DNA of 64,000 nt from Nitrospira sp. (GTDB lineage: Bacteria; Nitrospirota; Nitrospiria; Nitrospirales; Nitrospiraceae): NCBI GenBank assembly GCA_020846195.1, contig JADLEJ010000049.1:62001-126000 (forward strand), given 5' to 3'. The notes below the pieces were generated by a model. The model ran no database searches. It was not told the DNA's origin and was given only the letters and a program-made list of their open reading frames with translations. The position numbers and the translations under genes are program-made. This document shows positions 42,692 to 52,836 of the stretch, piece after piece; within the stretch, counting starts at the first letter, position 1; each line of letters opens with the position of its first letter.

Positions 42692-42872
42692 ACCTGTCGC
42701 GCCTGCCGATGGGAAGCGGCTCCATGTAGCCGGTGGATTTTGTCTTGAATTCCTTAAGTTCGTGAAAGAACGACCCGATACAGACGCGAACGAGGAGCAG
42801 GAGATCTGTCCGAGGCGGGCTGCGCCGCGGTCTGCCTGCAGGCTTGAACCGTCGGGAACGGAAGCGAGAGGC

Positions 42873-45800
42873 ATGGGCGTGAGCGATCGCAACACATCGT
42901 TCGGTAAGGGGTCCCGCGTATTCACGCACCGGCATCAATTTACGCTGATCGGACTCATTACGCTCGCCACGCTGGTCACGGTCGTCGCAGGGGGGGCCTG
43001 GCTGGAGCGGCGAACGGTGGCGGCCTCCGGAGAAACGGTGTCCATCATGGCCGCAGAAGTGGCCGCGAAACTCGATTTGCTGCTGAATGAGCGGGTCGGA
43101 GGGGTTCGGGCCCTCGCGGAATCGCTGGCGATGAATGGAGAGACTCCGGCGGCTCGCAGTCATATTCTCTCGACGTTTCATCGGGCCTACCCGCTCTACC
43201 TCTGGATCGGCGTGGTTGACCAAGACGGGCGGATTGCCGCCGCCACGATCCCTCAGGCCGGGCGGCTCGATGTCCGGGCTACCGGTTGGTTTCGGGCGGT
43301 GCGGCGGGAGCAAGTGGGGATCTATATTGGCGATATTGCAGCCGATGAGGCCAGACAGGGCGTAGAAACCGTCTCCTTCACAGCGCCCATCGCGGATCAT
43401 CGAATCGATGCCGGCAGGCGCACGTTCCGCGGCGCGGTGACGACCCGGGTGAGCGCCGAGCAGCTGGAACGCTTGGTGACGGAAGCGATTCGGTTGTTCC
43501 AGCAGCAGACGTCGTTCTTTCACACGGTGGAATACAAGGTGCTTAGGGAAGACGGCTGGGTGTTTATCGACTCGGACCCCGCGCGCCAGGGACAGTTGAA
43601 CCTTGCGCAGGGAAATCTGCCGTCGGTTCAACGCGCCGTCTCAGGGGAGTCCGGCTTTGTCGAAGAGCAGCATTTTGTCCGTCGGGTGCCGGTCTTGACG
43701 GGGTATGCCCGCACACAAGGGATGGAAGGCGTCGAGAGTCCGAAATGGACGGTGCTGTTGCGAGTCGACCGGGCCGAAGTCGTGGAGCCGGTGCACCGCT
43801 TTCTCTGGACTATGGGTATGGCCGGTCTCTTGATCGTCGGACCGCTGCTCGGGCTGTTGGTCAGCGCGACCCGCCGCGCTCAGCTGGAGTGGAAGGACAC
43901 GCAGGACGAGCGGATGCATGCGCGCGCCAACGAGCGCCGGCTGCGGACGATCCTTGAAGTGGAGCCGGATGGGGTGCTGGTAACGGATGGGGGCCGGTGC
44001 GTTCTGCAGATCAATCCAGCCGGCTGCGCGCTCTTCGACGCCGGGTTTCCCGAGGAAGTGCTGGGCCGGGATATCGGCCAATGGATCCATGAGGACGATC
44101 GCCGGGCCTATGAAGATGCGCATGCCGCGGCTCTTCAAGGGCGGGGCGTCTTAATCAGCGGACGGGTGCAGGGGCTTTCTGGGCAATCGCGCTGGTTCGA
44201 GATGACGTTGGTCTTGTTGCCGGGGGAGCAGGGCATCCCGCCGTCGGTCTTGAGCGTGACGCGGGACATCACGGATCAGAAATATGCGCAGCGCCGGCAG
44301 ACACTGCAACATGCGGTGGCAAAAGTCCTAGCCGAAGTCTCGACGGTCGAGCAGGCGATTCCCGAATTGTTGCGTGTGATCGGGGCCAGTCTGGAATGGC
44401 AGGCCGGCATCTTTTGGAGCGTTCAGGAGAAGGCGAGGACGCTCCAGTGCATGCAGACATGGGGGGGGCATCCATATCCTGTCGCAGAGTTTTTTGAGGC
44501 CAGCCGCCGCGCGACCTTCGCATCCGGCAAGGGATTTCCCGGCCGCTGCTGGGCGCGGGGCGAACCGCTGTGGGAGTCGGATGTCCTGCGGGACCATGAA
44601 TTCATCCGCGCGGAGGCGGCGGCGCTGAACGAGTTGCATGCCGGCTGCGCGTTTCCTGTGTGGCTGCGGACCAGCGTGTTCGGCATCATGGAGTTTTTCA
44701 GCCGGGATATTCATCCCCGCGACGCCGATCTCTTGCGGACGCTCGCCACCATCGGGAGCCAGATCGGGCTCTTTCTCGAACGCGCGGAAGTCGAAGCCGC
44801 GTTGCGCGAAAACGAGAGCCGCACCCGCCTGATCATCGATACAGCCCTCGACGCCGTGGTCACGATGGATCGCGACGGCGCCATCACCGAGTGGAATGCC
44901 CAGGCTGAGCTGCTGTTCGGATGGCGGGCCCATGAAGTCATGGGGAAAGACCTTGCCGATACCGTCATTCCTGCCGATCGGCGGGCGGCGCATCGCGCGA
45001 GTCTCACGCGGTATCTCCATACTGGGCAGTCGAGCATTCTCGGGAAACTGGTGGAGCTCCAAGCTTGCTATCGGGATGGGCGGGTGTTTCCGGTCGAAGT
45101 GTCTATCGCGCCCTTGCGGCTGGACGACACAGTGGTCTTCAGCGCTTTCATCCGGGATATCTCCCGGCGCAAGGAATCGGAGCAGGCCTTGTCGTCGTAT
45201 GCCAGGAAATTAGAACAGAGCAACCGAGACCTCGATGAAGCCCTGGCCCAGGCGCGCGCCGCGACCGAGGCCAAGTCCTCGTTTTTGGCCACGATGAGCC
45301 ATGAAATCAGGACGCCGATGAACGGCGTGATCGGCATGACGGGATTGCTGCTCGACACCGAGCTGACGGCGGAGCAACGGGAGTACGGCGAAATCGTCCG
45401 CAATTCCGGCGATCATCTGCTGACCATCATCAACGACATTCTGGACTTCTCGAAGATTGAAGCCGGCAAAATGAGTTTGGAGATTATCGATTTCGATCTG
45501 CGCCACGCGGTCGAGGATGCGTTGGATCTCTTCGGAGAGCGGGCTTCCACCAAGCAATTGAATCTCGCGTGCCTCTTCCATGCCGACGTGCCGGTCGCGT
45601 TGCGCGGCGACTCCGGCCGCGTGCGCCAGGTGCTGACCAATCTGGTGAGCAATGCCATCAAGTTTACCGAGCAAGGCGACGTCGTCGTGCAGGTCCGGCT
45701 GGTTTCGCAACAGGACGACGCCGTTGCCGTCCGGTTCGATGTCGCCGACAGCGGCATCGGCCTCTCGGAGGCGCAACAGGCCCGTTTGTTTCAGGCCTTC

Positions 45801-47231
45801 AGCCAGGCGGATGGTTCGACGACGCGGAAATATGGCGGCACGGGGTTGGGCCTGGCGATTTGCAAGCGGCTGGTGGAATTGATGGGCGGAGAGATTGGCG
45901 TGGCCAGCCAGCCGGGATCGGGCAGCACCTTCTGGTTCACGGCGCGATTTGAAGTGCAACGGGCGCCGGTCGAAGCGGCGCCGCTAGGCGCGGCCTCGGT
46001 GCGCGGGAAACGGGTCTTGATCGTCGACGATAAGCCGATCAACTGCCGGATTCTTGAGCTGTTCATGAAGAAATGGGAACTGGCATCCACCGTCATGAGC
46101 GAGCACGCGGCCGTCGTGTCCTATCTTCAGGAGCAGGCTCGCCAGGGCGTCGTCTACGACCTGGCCATCATCGACGCCGACTTGGCGGCGTCCGACGGAC
46201 TACAACTCGCGCAGGCGGTCATCGCGACGGAGGCGCCACCGCGTGTGATCTTGTTGACGTCGGTTGGGAGGCGGGGAGATGCGAAGGCCGCCAAAGAGCT
46301 GGGAGTCTCCGCCTATCTCACGAAACCGATCAGGGAAAGCCAGCTCTTGCGCTGCCTCGCCATGGTGCTGGAGCAGTCGGAGGTTCCGGCTGCGGAGAGG
46401 GCCGCGCGGCCGGAACCGGAATTAGTGACGCGCCACACTCTTGCCGAGACCGCTCCGCCGGCTGGGATGAAGATTCTGGTCGCCGAAGACAACATCATCA
46501 ATCAAAAGGTAGCGGTCAGGATGTTCGAGCGATTGGGGCATCGCGTGGATGTGGCGGCCAACGGGCTTGAGGCCGTCGAAGCGCTCTCGCGCATTACGTA
46601 CGATCTGGTGTTCATGGATTGCCAGATGCCTGAGATGGACGGATTCGGAGCCACCCGCGAGATCCGGCGGCGGGAACAGGCTGCGTCTCCCGCTCGCCGC
46701 CGCACCCCCATTATCGCGATGACGGCCAACGCCATGCCGGGGGATCGCGAGGTCTGTCTGCAAGCCGGCATGGACGACTATGTGTCCAAGCCGGTGACGA
46801 GCGAGGTGCTGGCGGCGGTGTTTGAGCGCTGGCGGCCGCGGGCCATTCCGGCGGCGTCCGAAGCGGCGAAGGCTGCGGGGCCCACGATCGATCCGCTGAT
46901 ATTCGACGGGCTCCGCGTGTTGAGCGACGAGGACGATCCGGGGTTTTTGTCCAGGCTGATCGGGCATTTCTTAGCCGACACGCCCACCCGGTTGACCGCG
47001 ATGGGGACGGCCTGCCGCAAGGGGCGGGCGGAAGATGTCCAGCGGATTTCGCATAGCCTGAAGGGCAGCGCCTCCAACCTGGGCGCGTTGGGTCTGGCCA
47101 GAATGTGCGACCAGGTCACCCTAGCCGCGCGTGGCGGACTAGAGACGGTTCCCGCGCTCTTGGCTGAACTGGAGCTTGAATTCCAGCGAGTCCGGAGCGA
47201 GTTAGAGCAGGATCTGAAGGAAGCAGCCTGA
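42873..47231 (+). CDS. Hybrid sensor histidine kinase with PAS-GAF-PAS, two receivers and Hpt
   Basis: 1452 aa. TM helices at about 23-45 and 310-332 flank a periplasmic Cache-like sensor. PAS (352-468), GAF (474-636) and a second PAS (645-765) follow. HisKA has [11 protein letters not shown] with His810. The ATPase holds DSGIGLS and [13 protein letters not shown]. Receiver 1 (1046-1160) has IVDDK and acceptor Asp1101. Receiver 2 (1199-1318) has AEDN and Asp1249. Hpt (1350-1440) has SHSLKGS with His1394. This is the BarA/ArcB-type multi-step phosphorelay. ATG 42873 has GAGAGG upstream and keeps the first TM helix. Its stop overlaps the next gene by one base. The response regulator it feeds is not in the window. 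Confidence 0.93.
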   Translation: MGVSDRNTSFGKGSRVFTHRHQFTLIGLITLATLVTVVAGGAWLERRTVAASGETVSIMAAEVAAKLDLLLNERVGGVRALAESLAMNGETPAARSHILSTFHRAYPLYLWIGVVDQDGRIAAATIPQAGRLDVRATGWFRAVRREQVGIYIGDIAADEARQGVETVSFTAPIADHRIDAGRRTFRGAVTTRVSAEQLERLVTEAIRLFQQQTSFFHTVEYKVLREDGWVFIDSDPARQGQLNLAQGNLPSVQRAVSGESGFVEEQHFVRRVPVLTGYARTQGMEGVESPKWTVLLRVDRAEVVEPVHRFLWTMGMAGLLIVGPLLGLLVSATRRAQLEWKDTQDERMHARANERRLRTILEVEPDGVLVTDGGRCVLQINPAGCALFDAGFPEEVLGRDIGQWIHEDDRRAYEDAHAAALQGRGVLISGRVQGLSGQSRWFEMTLVLLPGEQGIPPSVLSVTRDITDQKYAQRRQTLQHAVAKVLAEVSTVEQAIPELLRVIGASLEWQAGIFWSVQEKARTLQCMQTWGGHPYPVAEFFEASRRATFASGKGFPGRCWARGEPLWESDVLRDHEFIRAEAAALNELHAGCAFPVWLRTSVFGIMEFFSRDIHPRDADLLRTLATIGSQIGLFLERAEVEAALRENESRTRLIIDTALDAVVTMDRDGAITEWNAQAELLFGWRAHEVMGKDLADTVIPADRRAAHRASLTRYLHTGQSSILGKLVELQACYRDGRVFPVEVSIAPLRLDDTVVFSAFIRDISRRKESEQALSSYARKLEQSNRDLDEALAQARAATEAKSSFLATMSHEIRTPMNGVIGMTGLLLDTELTAEQREYGEIVRNSGDHLLTIINDILDFSKIEAGKMSLEIIDFDLRHAVEDALDLFGERASTKQLNLACLFHADVPVALRGDSGRVRQVLTNLVSNAIKFTEQGDVVVQVRLVSQQDDAVAVRFDVADSGIGLSEAQQARLFQAFSQADGSTTRKYGGTGLGLAICKRLVELMGGEIGVASQPGSGSTFWFTARFEVQRAPVEAAPLGAASVRGKRVLIVDDKPINCRILELFMKKWELASTVMSEHAAVVSYLQEQARQGVVYDLAIIDADLAASDGLQLAQAVIATEAPPRVILLTSVGRRGDAKAAKELGVSAYLTKPIRESQLLRCLAMVLEQSEVPAAERAARPEPELVTRHTLAETAPPAGMKILVAEDNIINQKVAVRMFERLGHRVDVAANGLEAVEALSRITYDLVFMDCQMPEMDGFGATREIRRREQAASPARRRTPIIAMTANAMPGDREVCLQAGMDDYVSKPVTSEVLAAVFERWRPRAIPAASEAAKAAGPTIDPLIFDGLRVLSDEDDPGFLSRLIGHFLADTPTRLTAMGTACRKGRAEDVQRISHSLKGSASNLGALGLARMCDQVTLAARGGLETVPALLAELELEFQRVRSELEQDLKEAA

Positions 47232-49534
47232 TGCCCTGGCGTCGAAAGATACGGGTCATAATTTCGAAAGAGACCATAGTCCTATTCAGCGCCGTGTGCG
47301 GGGCAGCGCTGTTAGGGCTGGCAGGGCTTTGGCTGGTGGAACAGGAGCTGGTCGCGAGAGCGGGAGAAAGTCTAGCGCTCGCCGCGACAGGGGCCGCCGA
47401 CAAACTCGACGCGATGTTGCGTGAGCGGGATGGCGATCTTGCCATCATTGCCTTGGCGCCTCAGATGCGTAGCCCCGATGCTGCTCAGGTCACTCGCCAT
47501 TTGCGAGCTGTGCAGGCGGCCTATCCGGTGTATTCCCGTCTGGCGGTCACGAACCGGGCAGGGCGGATCATGGCCTCTACCGATGAGGGCTGGATCGGGC
47601 GGGATGTTCAGCGCGAGTCTTGGTATCGAGCCGCCTGGCAAGCGCCGCGCGTGCACGTCAAAGTGATTACAGAGCTGGGCGAAGCGGCGGGCCAGTTAAG
47701 GGCTGTCGTCTTCTCCATGCCGTTCAGCGACTCCAATGGCACACTCCTTGGTGTGGTGATGACCGAAGTGGATCGAACGACATGGACCGGTCTGATAGAG
47801 GAAAGTGTCAACCAGTTTTCTGCGAGGACCGAGAGCTTTGGAGTTGTGCGCTATCGGGTCCTTGGCCATGATGGCGCGCTGCTGCTGACCGCGGAGCAGC
47901 ACGATCAGTCGTCGTTCAATCTGCGGGACCTGGGGCTGCCTTCCGCTGTCAAAGTGGCGACCGGCCGAGCCGGCTACGTCGAAGAAAGGCACTTGATTAA
48001 GAAAATTCCGGTGGTGACCGGGTATGCTCGCATGGCTGGTGTCCATTCACTGACGTCGTTGCAGTGGGGGCTGCTCGTGCGGGCTGAGCGCGCAGAGGTG
48101 CTGGCGAGTATCCGCGCCCGGCTTGTGCAGATGGGACTGCTGGGACTGGTTGGCGTTATGGTGATGCTTGCCGCGCTCGCGTGGACGAACCATCGCCATC
48201 AACGGGAGCAAGCGCGAACGGCAGGGGTGGAGCGCGCGCGCGCGGACGGTGAAGAGCGGCTTCGGGCTATCGTGGATCATGCCGCAGATGGCATCGTCAC
48301 GATCGACGATCAGGGGCGGATCCTTTCCTTCAATCCCGCAGCCGAAAAACTGTTTGGCTATCGGGCCAGCGAAGCGATTGGGCGCAAGGTCAATGTCTTA
48401 ATGCCGGAGCCCTACAGGTCGGAGCACGATGGCTATGTGGCCTCCTATCTGAGCACCGGGCAGGCCAAAATTATCGGGATCGGGCGGGAAGTGGTCGGCC
48501 AGCGCCGGGACGGGTCGGTCTTTCCCATGGACCTGGCGGTCAGCGAAATGCGACTCGCGTCGGGCCGGTGTTTCACAGGGATCGTCCGAGACGTGACCGC
48601 GCGCAAGCAGATGATCGAACGATTGAATGAACGCGAAACATTCTTCAGGCTGTTGTCCGAGCATCTGCCGATCGGGGTTTTTGAAATCGACGAGGCGGGC
48701 CGGTGTCTCTACGCCAACAAGACGCTGACGACCCTTCTCAAGCAGAACACGGATGAGCGGTTTGGATTTGCCGACGCGGCGGATTTGGCAACGGCATGGC
48801 TCGAGTGGTTTCACGAGGACGATCGGCCGGCGATGCAGGAGGCGTGGGAGAGTTCCAGAGAGACATTTGGGCAGATCCGCCAGGAATGTCGGCTGGCCGC
48901 GGGCGGTTCAGACACGCAATGGGTGCAAATTCTTTTGTGGCCGCTGGCCAGCGATACAGGGTTTCGCTATCTCGGGACAATGGAAGATATCACCGCGCGG
49001 AAACAAACTAGCGCACAGACCATGCAATTGCTGCGTCATGGCCGGTTTGAATTGCGCACGCTGACCGAGGCCAGAAATCTTGCGGAACTGCTGGCGTATG
49101 CCTTCCCGGATCCCTCGCGCGCGCAGCTCGGACTGACGGAATTGCTGGTCAATGGAGTCGAACACGGGAATTTGAATCTCTCGTACGATGAGAAGTCTGG
49201 GTTCCTCAAAACGGGGCAATTGGATCATGAGGTGGCGCGCCGCATGGCGCTGCCCGAACATGTGCGGAAGCGAGTACGGGTTTTGATGGATCGAAACAAA
49301 ACGGAGCTGGTGCTCACGATCATCGACGAGGGGCAGGGCTTTGACTGGCGCCGGTACCTCATTCTCGACGACGCCCGCTCCGACGATTCGCATGGGCGCG
49401 GCATCGCGATGTCCAAGAGCATCAGCTTCGACCAGCTTGAATATCAGGAGCCCGGGAATCAGGTGACCGTATCGACCAGACTTACGCCTGCCGGTCAAGA
49501 CGCCGATGATGCGAGCGAGAAAAATGCTGCTTAG
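47231..49534 (+). CDS. Sensor protein: Cache, FixL-like PAS, PAS and SpoIIAB-like ATPase
   Basis: 767 aa. TM helices at about 14-36 and 300-318 flank a Cache-like periplasmic domain related to that of the preceding kinase (both have EE-x-H-x(4)-P-V-x-TGYAR). PAS 1 (341-458) matches FixL: PEPYRSEHDGY with His399, then KIIGIGREVVGQRRDGS with Ile414 and Arg419. PAS 2 spans about 468-590. There is no HisKA phosphoacceptor. The C-terminal ATPase (about 605-750) is of the SpoIIAB/RsbW type: LTELLVNGVEHGNLN, DEGQGFDWR, SHGRGIAM. It probably binds oxygen or another gas through haem and signals as an anti-sigma-like or regulatory kinase. Co-transcribed with the hybrid kinase. Confidence 0.87.
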   Translation: MPWRRKIRVIISKETIVLFSAVCGAALLGLAGLWLVEQELVARAGESLALAATGAADKLDAMLRERDGDLAIIALAPQMRSPDAAQVTRHLRAVQAAYPVYSRLAVTNRAGRIMASTDEGWIGRDVQRESWYRAAWQAPRVHVKVITELGEAAGQLRAVVFSMPFSDSNGTLLGVVMTEVDRTTWTGLIEESVNQFSARTESFGVVRYRVLGHDGALLLTAEQHDQSSFNLRDLGLPSAVKVATGRAGYVEERHLIKKIPVVTGYARMAGVHSLTSLQWGLLVRAERAEVLASIRARLVQMGLLGLVGVMVMLAALAWTNHRHQREQARTAGVERARADGEERLRAIVDHAADGIVTIDDQGRILSFNPAAEKLFGYRASEAIGRKVNVLMPEPYRSEHDGYVASYLSTGQAKIIGIGREVVGQRRDGSVFPMDLAVSEMRLASGRCFTGIVRDVTARKQMIERLNERETFFRLLSEHLPIGVFEIDEAGRCLYANKTLTTLLKQNTDERFGFADAADLATAWLEWFHEDDRPAMQEAWESSRETFGQIRQECRLAAGGSDTQWVQILLWPLASDTGFRYLGTMEDITARKQTSAQTMQLLRHGRFELRTLTEARNLAELLAYAFPDPSRAQLGLTELLVNGVEHGNLNLSYDEKSGFLKTGQLDHEVARRMALPEHVRKRVRVLMDRNKTELVLTIIDEGQGFDWRRYLILDDARSDDSHGRGIAMSKSISFDQLEYQEPGNQVTVSTRLTPAGQDADDASEKNAA

Positions 49535-50199
49535 CGAATGGATGAGCGCGGGTCAGGTGCATGATCCCATCCGAGAACCAGCTGTTGAACGGCGTGCATA
49601 GGCAGGGATGGGAGGGGAGAGGGTTGCGGCACGGAGGGGGCGGTGACGTGCCGGATCGGCGGGAGTTCTTGTAGTTGCCCCCGGCAGGTTCCGCAGAGAT
49701 GCCGCCGCGGTTGAATGGTCTTGCGCTGGCGGCGATAGATCCGCCCGCAGTCCGTGCAGCGCCAGGCGAATCGGGAGAGCGCCTGCACTTCTTTCTGGAG
49801 AGAGTGGTAGATCGTAATCGCGACCAGCCCGCTCCGGTTCATCTCCGTCATCTTGCGCAGGAAGTCCGGGCCGTGATTCGGCCGCCGCTTCAAGACATCG
49901 AATTGCCATTGATGGATCATTTCATGAGCCAGGGTGTTGAGCAGCTCCTGATCGGCGTAGGCCGTGCGTTCGGCCAATCGAGCCATCAACGGTTCGGACA
50001 AGCGAATCTCTCGTTTGGCTCGAGCTGGATTCGGCATATCGAATGGTTTCGGACGAGGGCCGCCACGGCTGACGAACATCCCGACAGACGAGGTCAGGCG
50101 GCGGCTCCACACCACGGGAATCGGCGGCAGGAGCCCGTCGAAGTAGCGCTCGTTCAACCGGCGCCACTCCGTTTGCAATTGTTCGGTCGATGGGTGCAT
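49531..50199 (-). CDS. SprT-like zinc metalloprotease domain protein
   Basis: 222 aa. SprT-like core: LQTEWRRLNERYFDGLLPP, then NTLAHEMIHQWQFDVLKRRPNHGPDF with the HExxH zinc site and the third His. A C-terminal zinc ribbon (CTDCGRIYRRQRK, then CGTCRGQL) follows. The human relative SPRTN cuts DNA-protein crosslinks; bacterial members are mostly unstudied. ATG 50199 matches the domain start; a longer frame runs into the upstream gene. Its end overlaps the sensor gene on the other strand by four bases. Confidence 0.87.
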   Translation of the reverse strand: MHPSTEQLQTEWRRLNERYFDGLLPPIPVVWSRRLTSSVGMFVSRGGPRPKPFDMPNPARAKREIRLSEPLMARLAERTAYADQELLNTLAHEMIHQWQFDVLKRRPNHGPDFLRKMTEMNRSGLVAITIYHSLQKEVQALSRFAWRCTDCGRIYRRQRKTIQPRRHLCGTCRGQLQELPPIRHVTAPSVPQPSPLPSLPMHAVQQLVLGWDHAPDPRSSIR

Positions 50200-50245
50200 T
50201 GGCACGGGCTCCGTCTGCAATGGACGCACAGGACTGCCGCCGGGG

Positions 50246-51238
50246 CTAACGGATCTGCTCGAGCACGGCTGCGGCCAGGAGCGGCAGCATAATTTCATGA
50301 TGGCCGGTGAGGGTATAGCCCTTTCCGCCCTTTTGGGTGGGGCGTCTCACCACATTGGTCATGGGCCGGTAGTGCGACAGGAAATCCATATTCACGGTGG
50401 TGATCTTGGTGAGCGGATGGCCGAGATTGCGCCCGAGCGACACGGTTTTCAAAAACACTTCCGGCAAGATAACGGCCGATCCCACATTCAGATAGACCCC
50501 ACCCTCCATCCCGGCGACGACCGCCGCCAGCCGTCGAAAATCGAAGAGGGACGTGGCTCCGATGGCGGCACCGTCGGCGGCGGGATGCATGTGGATGATG
50601 TCCGTCCCAATCGCCACATGCACGGTGACGGGAATGCCCAGCCGCGCGCCGGTGGCGAGCAGGCTGGTTGCGCGGTTCGGGAACTGGCCTTGATAGCGAT
50701 TGATGTAGTGCCCGACGGCTTCCCCGAGTCCCTGGCCATGTTGCGCGCCGAGGGCGATGGCCTCGTTCAAGATCCGCCCAGTGTCTTCGGCCATGCCGAA
50801 GCGGCCCTCGTCGATCTCGGCGTCCACTTCTTCCGACGTGTGCCCCATGAGCGCCAGCTCGAAATCGTGGATGATGCCGGCCCCGTTCATGGCCACGGCG
50901 GTGACGATGCCGCGCTCCATCAAATCCACGATGACGGGATTGAGACCCACCTTGATGACATGGGCGCCGATGCCGAGGACGACCGGCCGGTGCCGGCGAT
51001 GGGCCGTCGCAATGGCGGCCGCCACGGCGCGCAACGTTTTGACCGCGAGCAGGTCGGGCAGGGATTGGTAAAACTGCGCGAACGATCCTCCGCTGGCCCA
51101 GGGTTGAGCAAAGTCGGAGACCCGCACTTTGCTATGACGCTTTTTCAAGGGATAGGTCGTCAGATCCGAGACATCGATCGGAGGAATCAACGGGCGCGCG
51201 GGGCGTTGCGGGGGCGTTCGGTTAGGGCGCGGTGCCAA
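50246..51238 (-). CDS. Deoxyhypusine synthase-like protein
   Basis: 330 aa. The Rossmann-like core of the deoxyhypusine synthase family is recognisable: PVVLGIGAHVIKVGLNPVIVDLMERGIVTAVAMNGAGIIHDFELAL, then VHVAIGTDIIHMHP and GGVYLNVGSAVILPEVFLKTV. True synthases modify eIF5A in archaea and eukaryotes with spermidine. I do not see their GGLPKHH-type lysine segment here; the corresponding end reads TQKGGKGYTLTGHHEIMLP, so the reaction is unknown. The start is TTG 51238 with GAGGA eight bases upstream, overlapping gmhA by 17 bases. It sits between gmhA and the SprT-like gene. Confidence 0.82.
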   Translation of the reverse strand: MAPRPNRTPPQRPARPLIPPIDVSDLTTYPLKKRHSKVRVSDFAQPWASGGSFAQFYQSLPDLLAVKTLRAVAAAIATAHRRHRPVVLGIGAHVIKVGLNPVIVDLMERGIVTAVAMNGAGIIHDFELALMGHTSEEVDAEIDEGRFGMAEDTGRILNEAIALGAQHGQGLGEAVGHYINRYQGQFPNRATSLLATGARLGIPVTVHVAIGTDIIHMHPAADGAAIGATSLFDFRRLAAVVAGMEGGVYLNVGSAVILPEVFLKTVSLGRNLGHPLTKITTVNMDFLSHYRPMTNVVRRPTQKGGKGYTLTGHHEIMLPLLAAAVLEQIR

Positions 51239-51800
51239 GGATCGTTTCCTCTACGAGTTCGCACAAGACATGGCCGAGGGTGATGTGGCTTTCCTGGATG
51301 CGCGCCGTGATGTTCGACGGAACGATGAAGGGGTGATCGACGAGCCCCGCGAGCTTGCCGCCGGTCCCGCCCGTCCAGGCGACGGTGATCATGCCGCATT
51401 CGCGGGCGGCCGTGACGCCCTTCAAGACGTTCGGCGAGTTGCCGCTGGTGCTGATGCCGATGGCGATGTCGCCTTTCTGGCCATGGGCGCGGATCTGCCG
51501 GGCAAAGAGTTCGTCGAACCCGTAATCGTTGGCGATGCAGGTGATGGCGGCGATGTCGGTGGCCAGGGCGATGGCTGGGAGCGGCGCGCGTTCCCGCTTG
51601 TAGCGGCCGACGAATTCCGCCGCGATGTGGGCGGCGTCGGTGGCGCTGCCGCCGTTGCCGAACAGCAGCACTTTATGCCCTGCGCGAAAGGCGGCGACGA
51701 GGAGTTGCGCGACCGTGGCCACGCGGTCGGCGTGATCCCGCGCGAATTGTTGTTTGACGGCGGCGCTATCGGAGAAGGCCTGGAGGACAAAATCTTTCAT
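51222..51800 (-). CDS. gmhA: Sedoheptulose 7-phosphate isomerase
   Basis: 192 aa. SIS-domain protein with LLFGNGGSATDAAHIAAEFVGRYKRERAPLPAIAL, ITCIANDYGFDELFARQI and ISTSGNSPNVLKGV. The C-terminal HITLGHVLCELVEETI carries the conserved His and Glu. It makes D-glycero-D-manno-heptose 7-phosphate, the first step to ADP-heptose of LPS. It has no ribosome site; a near-perfect promoter ends nine bases before the ATG, so the message is nearly leaderless. Confidence 0.95.
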   Translation of the reverse strand: MKDFVLQAFSDSAAVKQQFARDHADRVATVAQLLVAAFRAGHKVLLFGNGGSATDAAHIAAEFVGRYKRERAPLPAIALATDIAAITCIANDYGFDELFARQIRAHGQKGDIAIGISTSGNSPNVLKGVTAARECGMITVAWTGGTGGKLAGLVDHPFIVPSNITARIQESHITLGHVLCELVEETILGTAP

Positions 51801-51809
51801 TAAACGGCG

Positions 51810-51838
51810 ATTCTAGGGAAGCGTCGCGGGACTGTCAA
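51810..51838 (-). promoter_or_regulatory. Strong sigma70 promoter of gmhA
   Basis: On the minus strand TTGACA (51833-51838), 17 bases, TAGAAT (51810-51815). The -10 ends nine bases before the gmhA ATG (51800). This is the best promoter match seen in the window. Confidence 0.75.
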
Positions 51839-51855
51839 ACCTGGCCGTCGAGACG

Positions 51856-52806
51856 CTAGGCCTTCGGCGGTTGAGTGGGTGATCCTTGCTTGATGGCGCT
51901 CATGGCTAGCGCGATCATGGAGCCGACGTCGGAGACCGTTGCTGGGAGAATGAGGGTATTGTTCGTCTTGGCTAGTTGGCCGAATTGCGCGATGTACTGT
52001 TCCGCCACACGCAGCTGGACGGCTTCCTGCCCACCGGGCATCTGAATCGTCTCGGCCACTTTCCGAAGTCCTTCGGCGGTCGCTTGGGCGATGGCGAGAA
52101 TAGCTGAGGCCGCGCCTTCGGCTTCATTGATCTGCTGCTGCTTCTTCGCTTCGGAGGCCTTGATCACTTGCTGCTTCTCGCCTTCAGCCTGGTTGATCGC
52201 GGCATCGCGCTCTCCTTCTGAGGTGAGAATCACGGCGCGCTTTTCCCGCTCCGCCCGCATCTGCTTTTCCATCGCATTGAGCACATCTTTCGGCGGCGTG
52301 ATGTTCTTGAGCTCGTAGCGCAGGACTTTGACACCCCAGGGGTCCGAGGCTTTATCGAGCTCGTTCACCACCTGCACATTGATGTTGGTCCGCTCCTCGA
52401 ACGTGCGGTCGAGCTCGATCTTTCCGATCTCGCTGCGCAACGTGGTTTGCGCCAGCTGGATCAAGGCGAAGCCATAGTCGCTGATGCCGTAGGAAGCGCG
52501 CTGCGGATGCAGCACTTTGAGGTACAGGATGCCGTCCACCGAGACCTGCACGTTGTCGCGGGTGATGCAGACCTGCTCGGGAATATCGATGGCGGTTTCT
52601 TTGAGCGAATGTTTGTAGCGGATGTTGTCGATGAAGGGGAGCAGGATGTGGAAGCCGGCATCCAGCGTCGCCGAATACTTGCCCAGCCGCTCGACGACAT
52701 AGGCGCTCTGTTGCGGGACGACCACGGCCGTCTTCGCGAAGACATAGATGACAAACAGGGCCAGCAAGAGTGTGACGAGAAATCCGCCGCTCATTCCACC
52801 ATCCAT
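51856..52806 (-). CDS. SPFH/band 7 family protein (QmcA/stomatin-like)
   Basis: 316 aa. An N-terminal membrane helix (about 8-28) is followed by an SPFH domain (VVPQQSAYVVERLGKYSATLDAGFHILLPFIDNI, then VSVDGILYLKVLHPQRASYGISDY). A long coiled-coil region follows (MEKQMRAEREKRAVILTSEGERDAAINQAEGEKQQVIKASEAKKQQQINEAEG read in pieces from residue 185). It probably forms membrane microdomain assemblies. GGAGA stands eight bases before the ATG. It is paired with the upstream nfeD-type gene, 30 bases away, the usual partner. Confidence 0.93.
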   Translation of the reverse strand: MDGGMSGGFLVTLLLALFVIYVFAKTAVVVPQQSAYVVERLGKYSATLDAGFHILLPFIDNIRYKHSLKETAIDIPEQVCITRDNVQVSVDGILYLKVLHPQRASYGISDYGFALIQLAQTTLRSEIGKIELDRTFEERTNINVQVVNELDKASDPWGVKVLRYELKNITPPKDVLNAMEKQMRAEREKRAVILTSEGERDAAINQAEGEKQQVIKASEAKKQQQINEAEGAASAILAIAQATAEGLRKVAETIQMPGGQEAVQLRVAEQYIAQFGQLAKTNNTLILPATVSDVGSMIALAMSAIKQGSPTQPPKA

Positions 52807-52836
52807 TGTGTCGTCTCCATCATAATGAAGTGCGCG

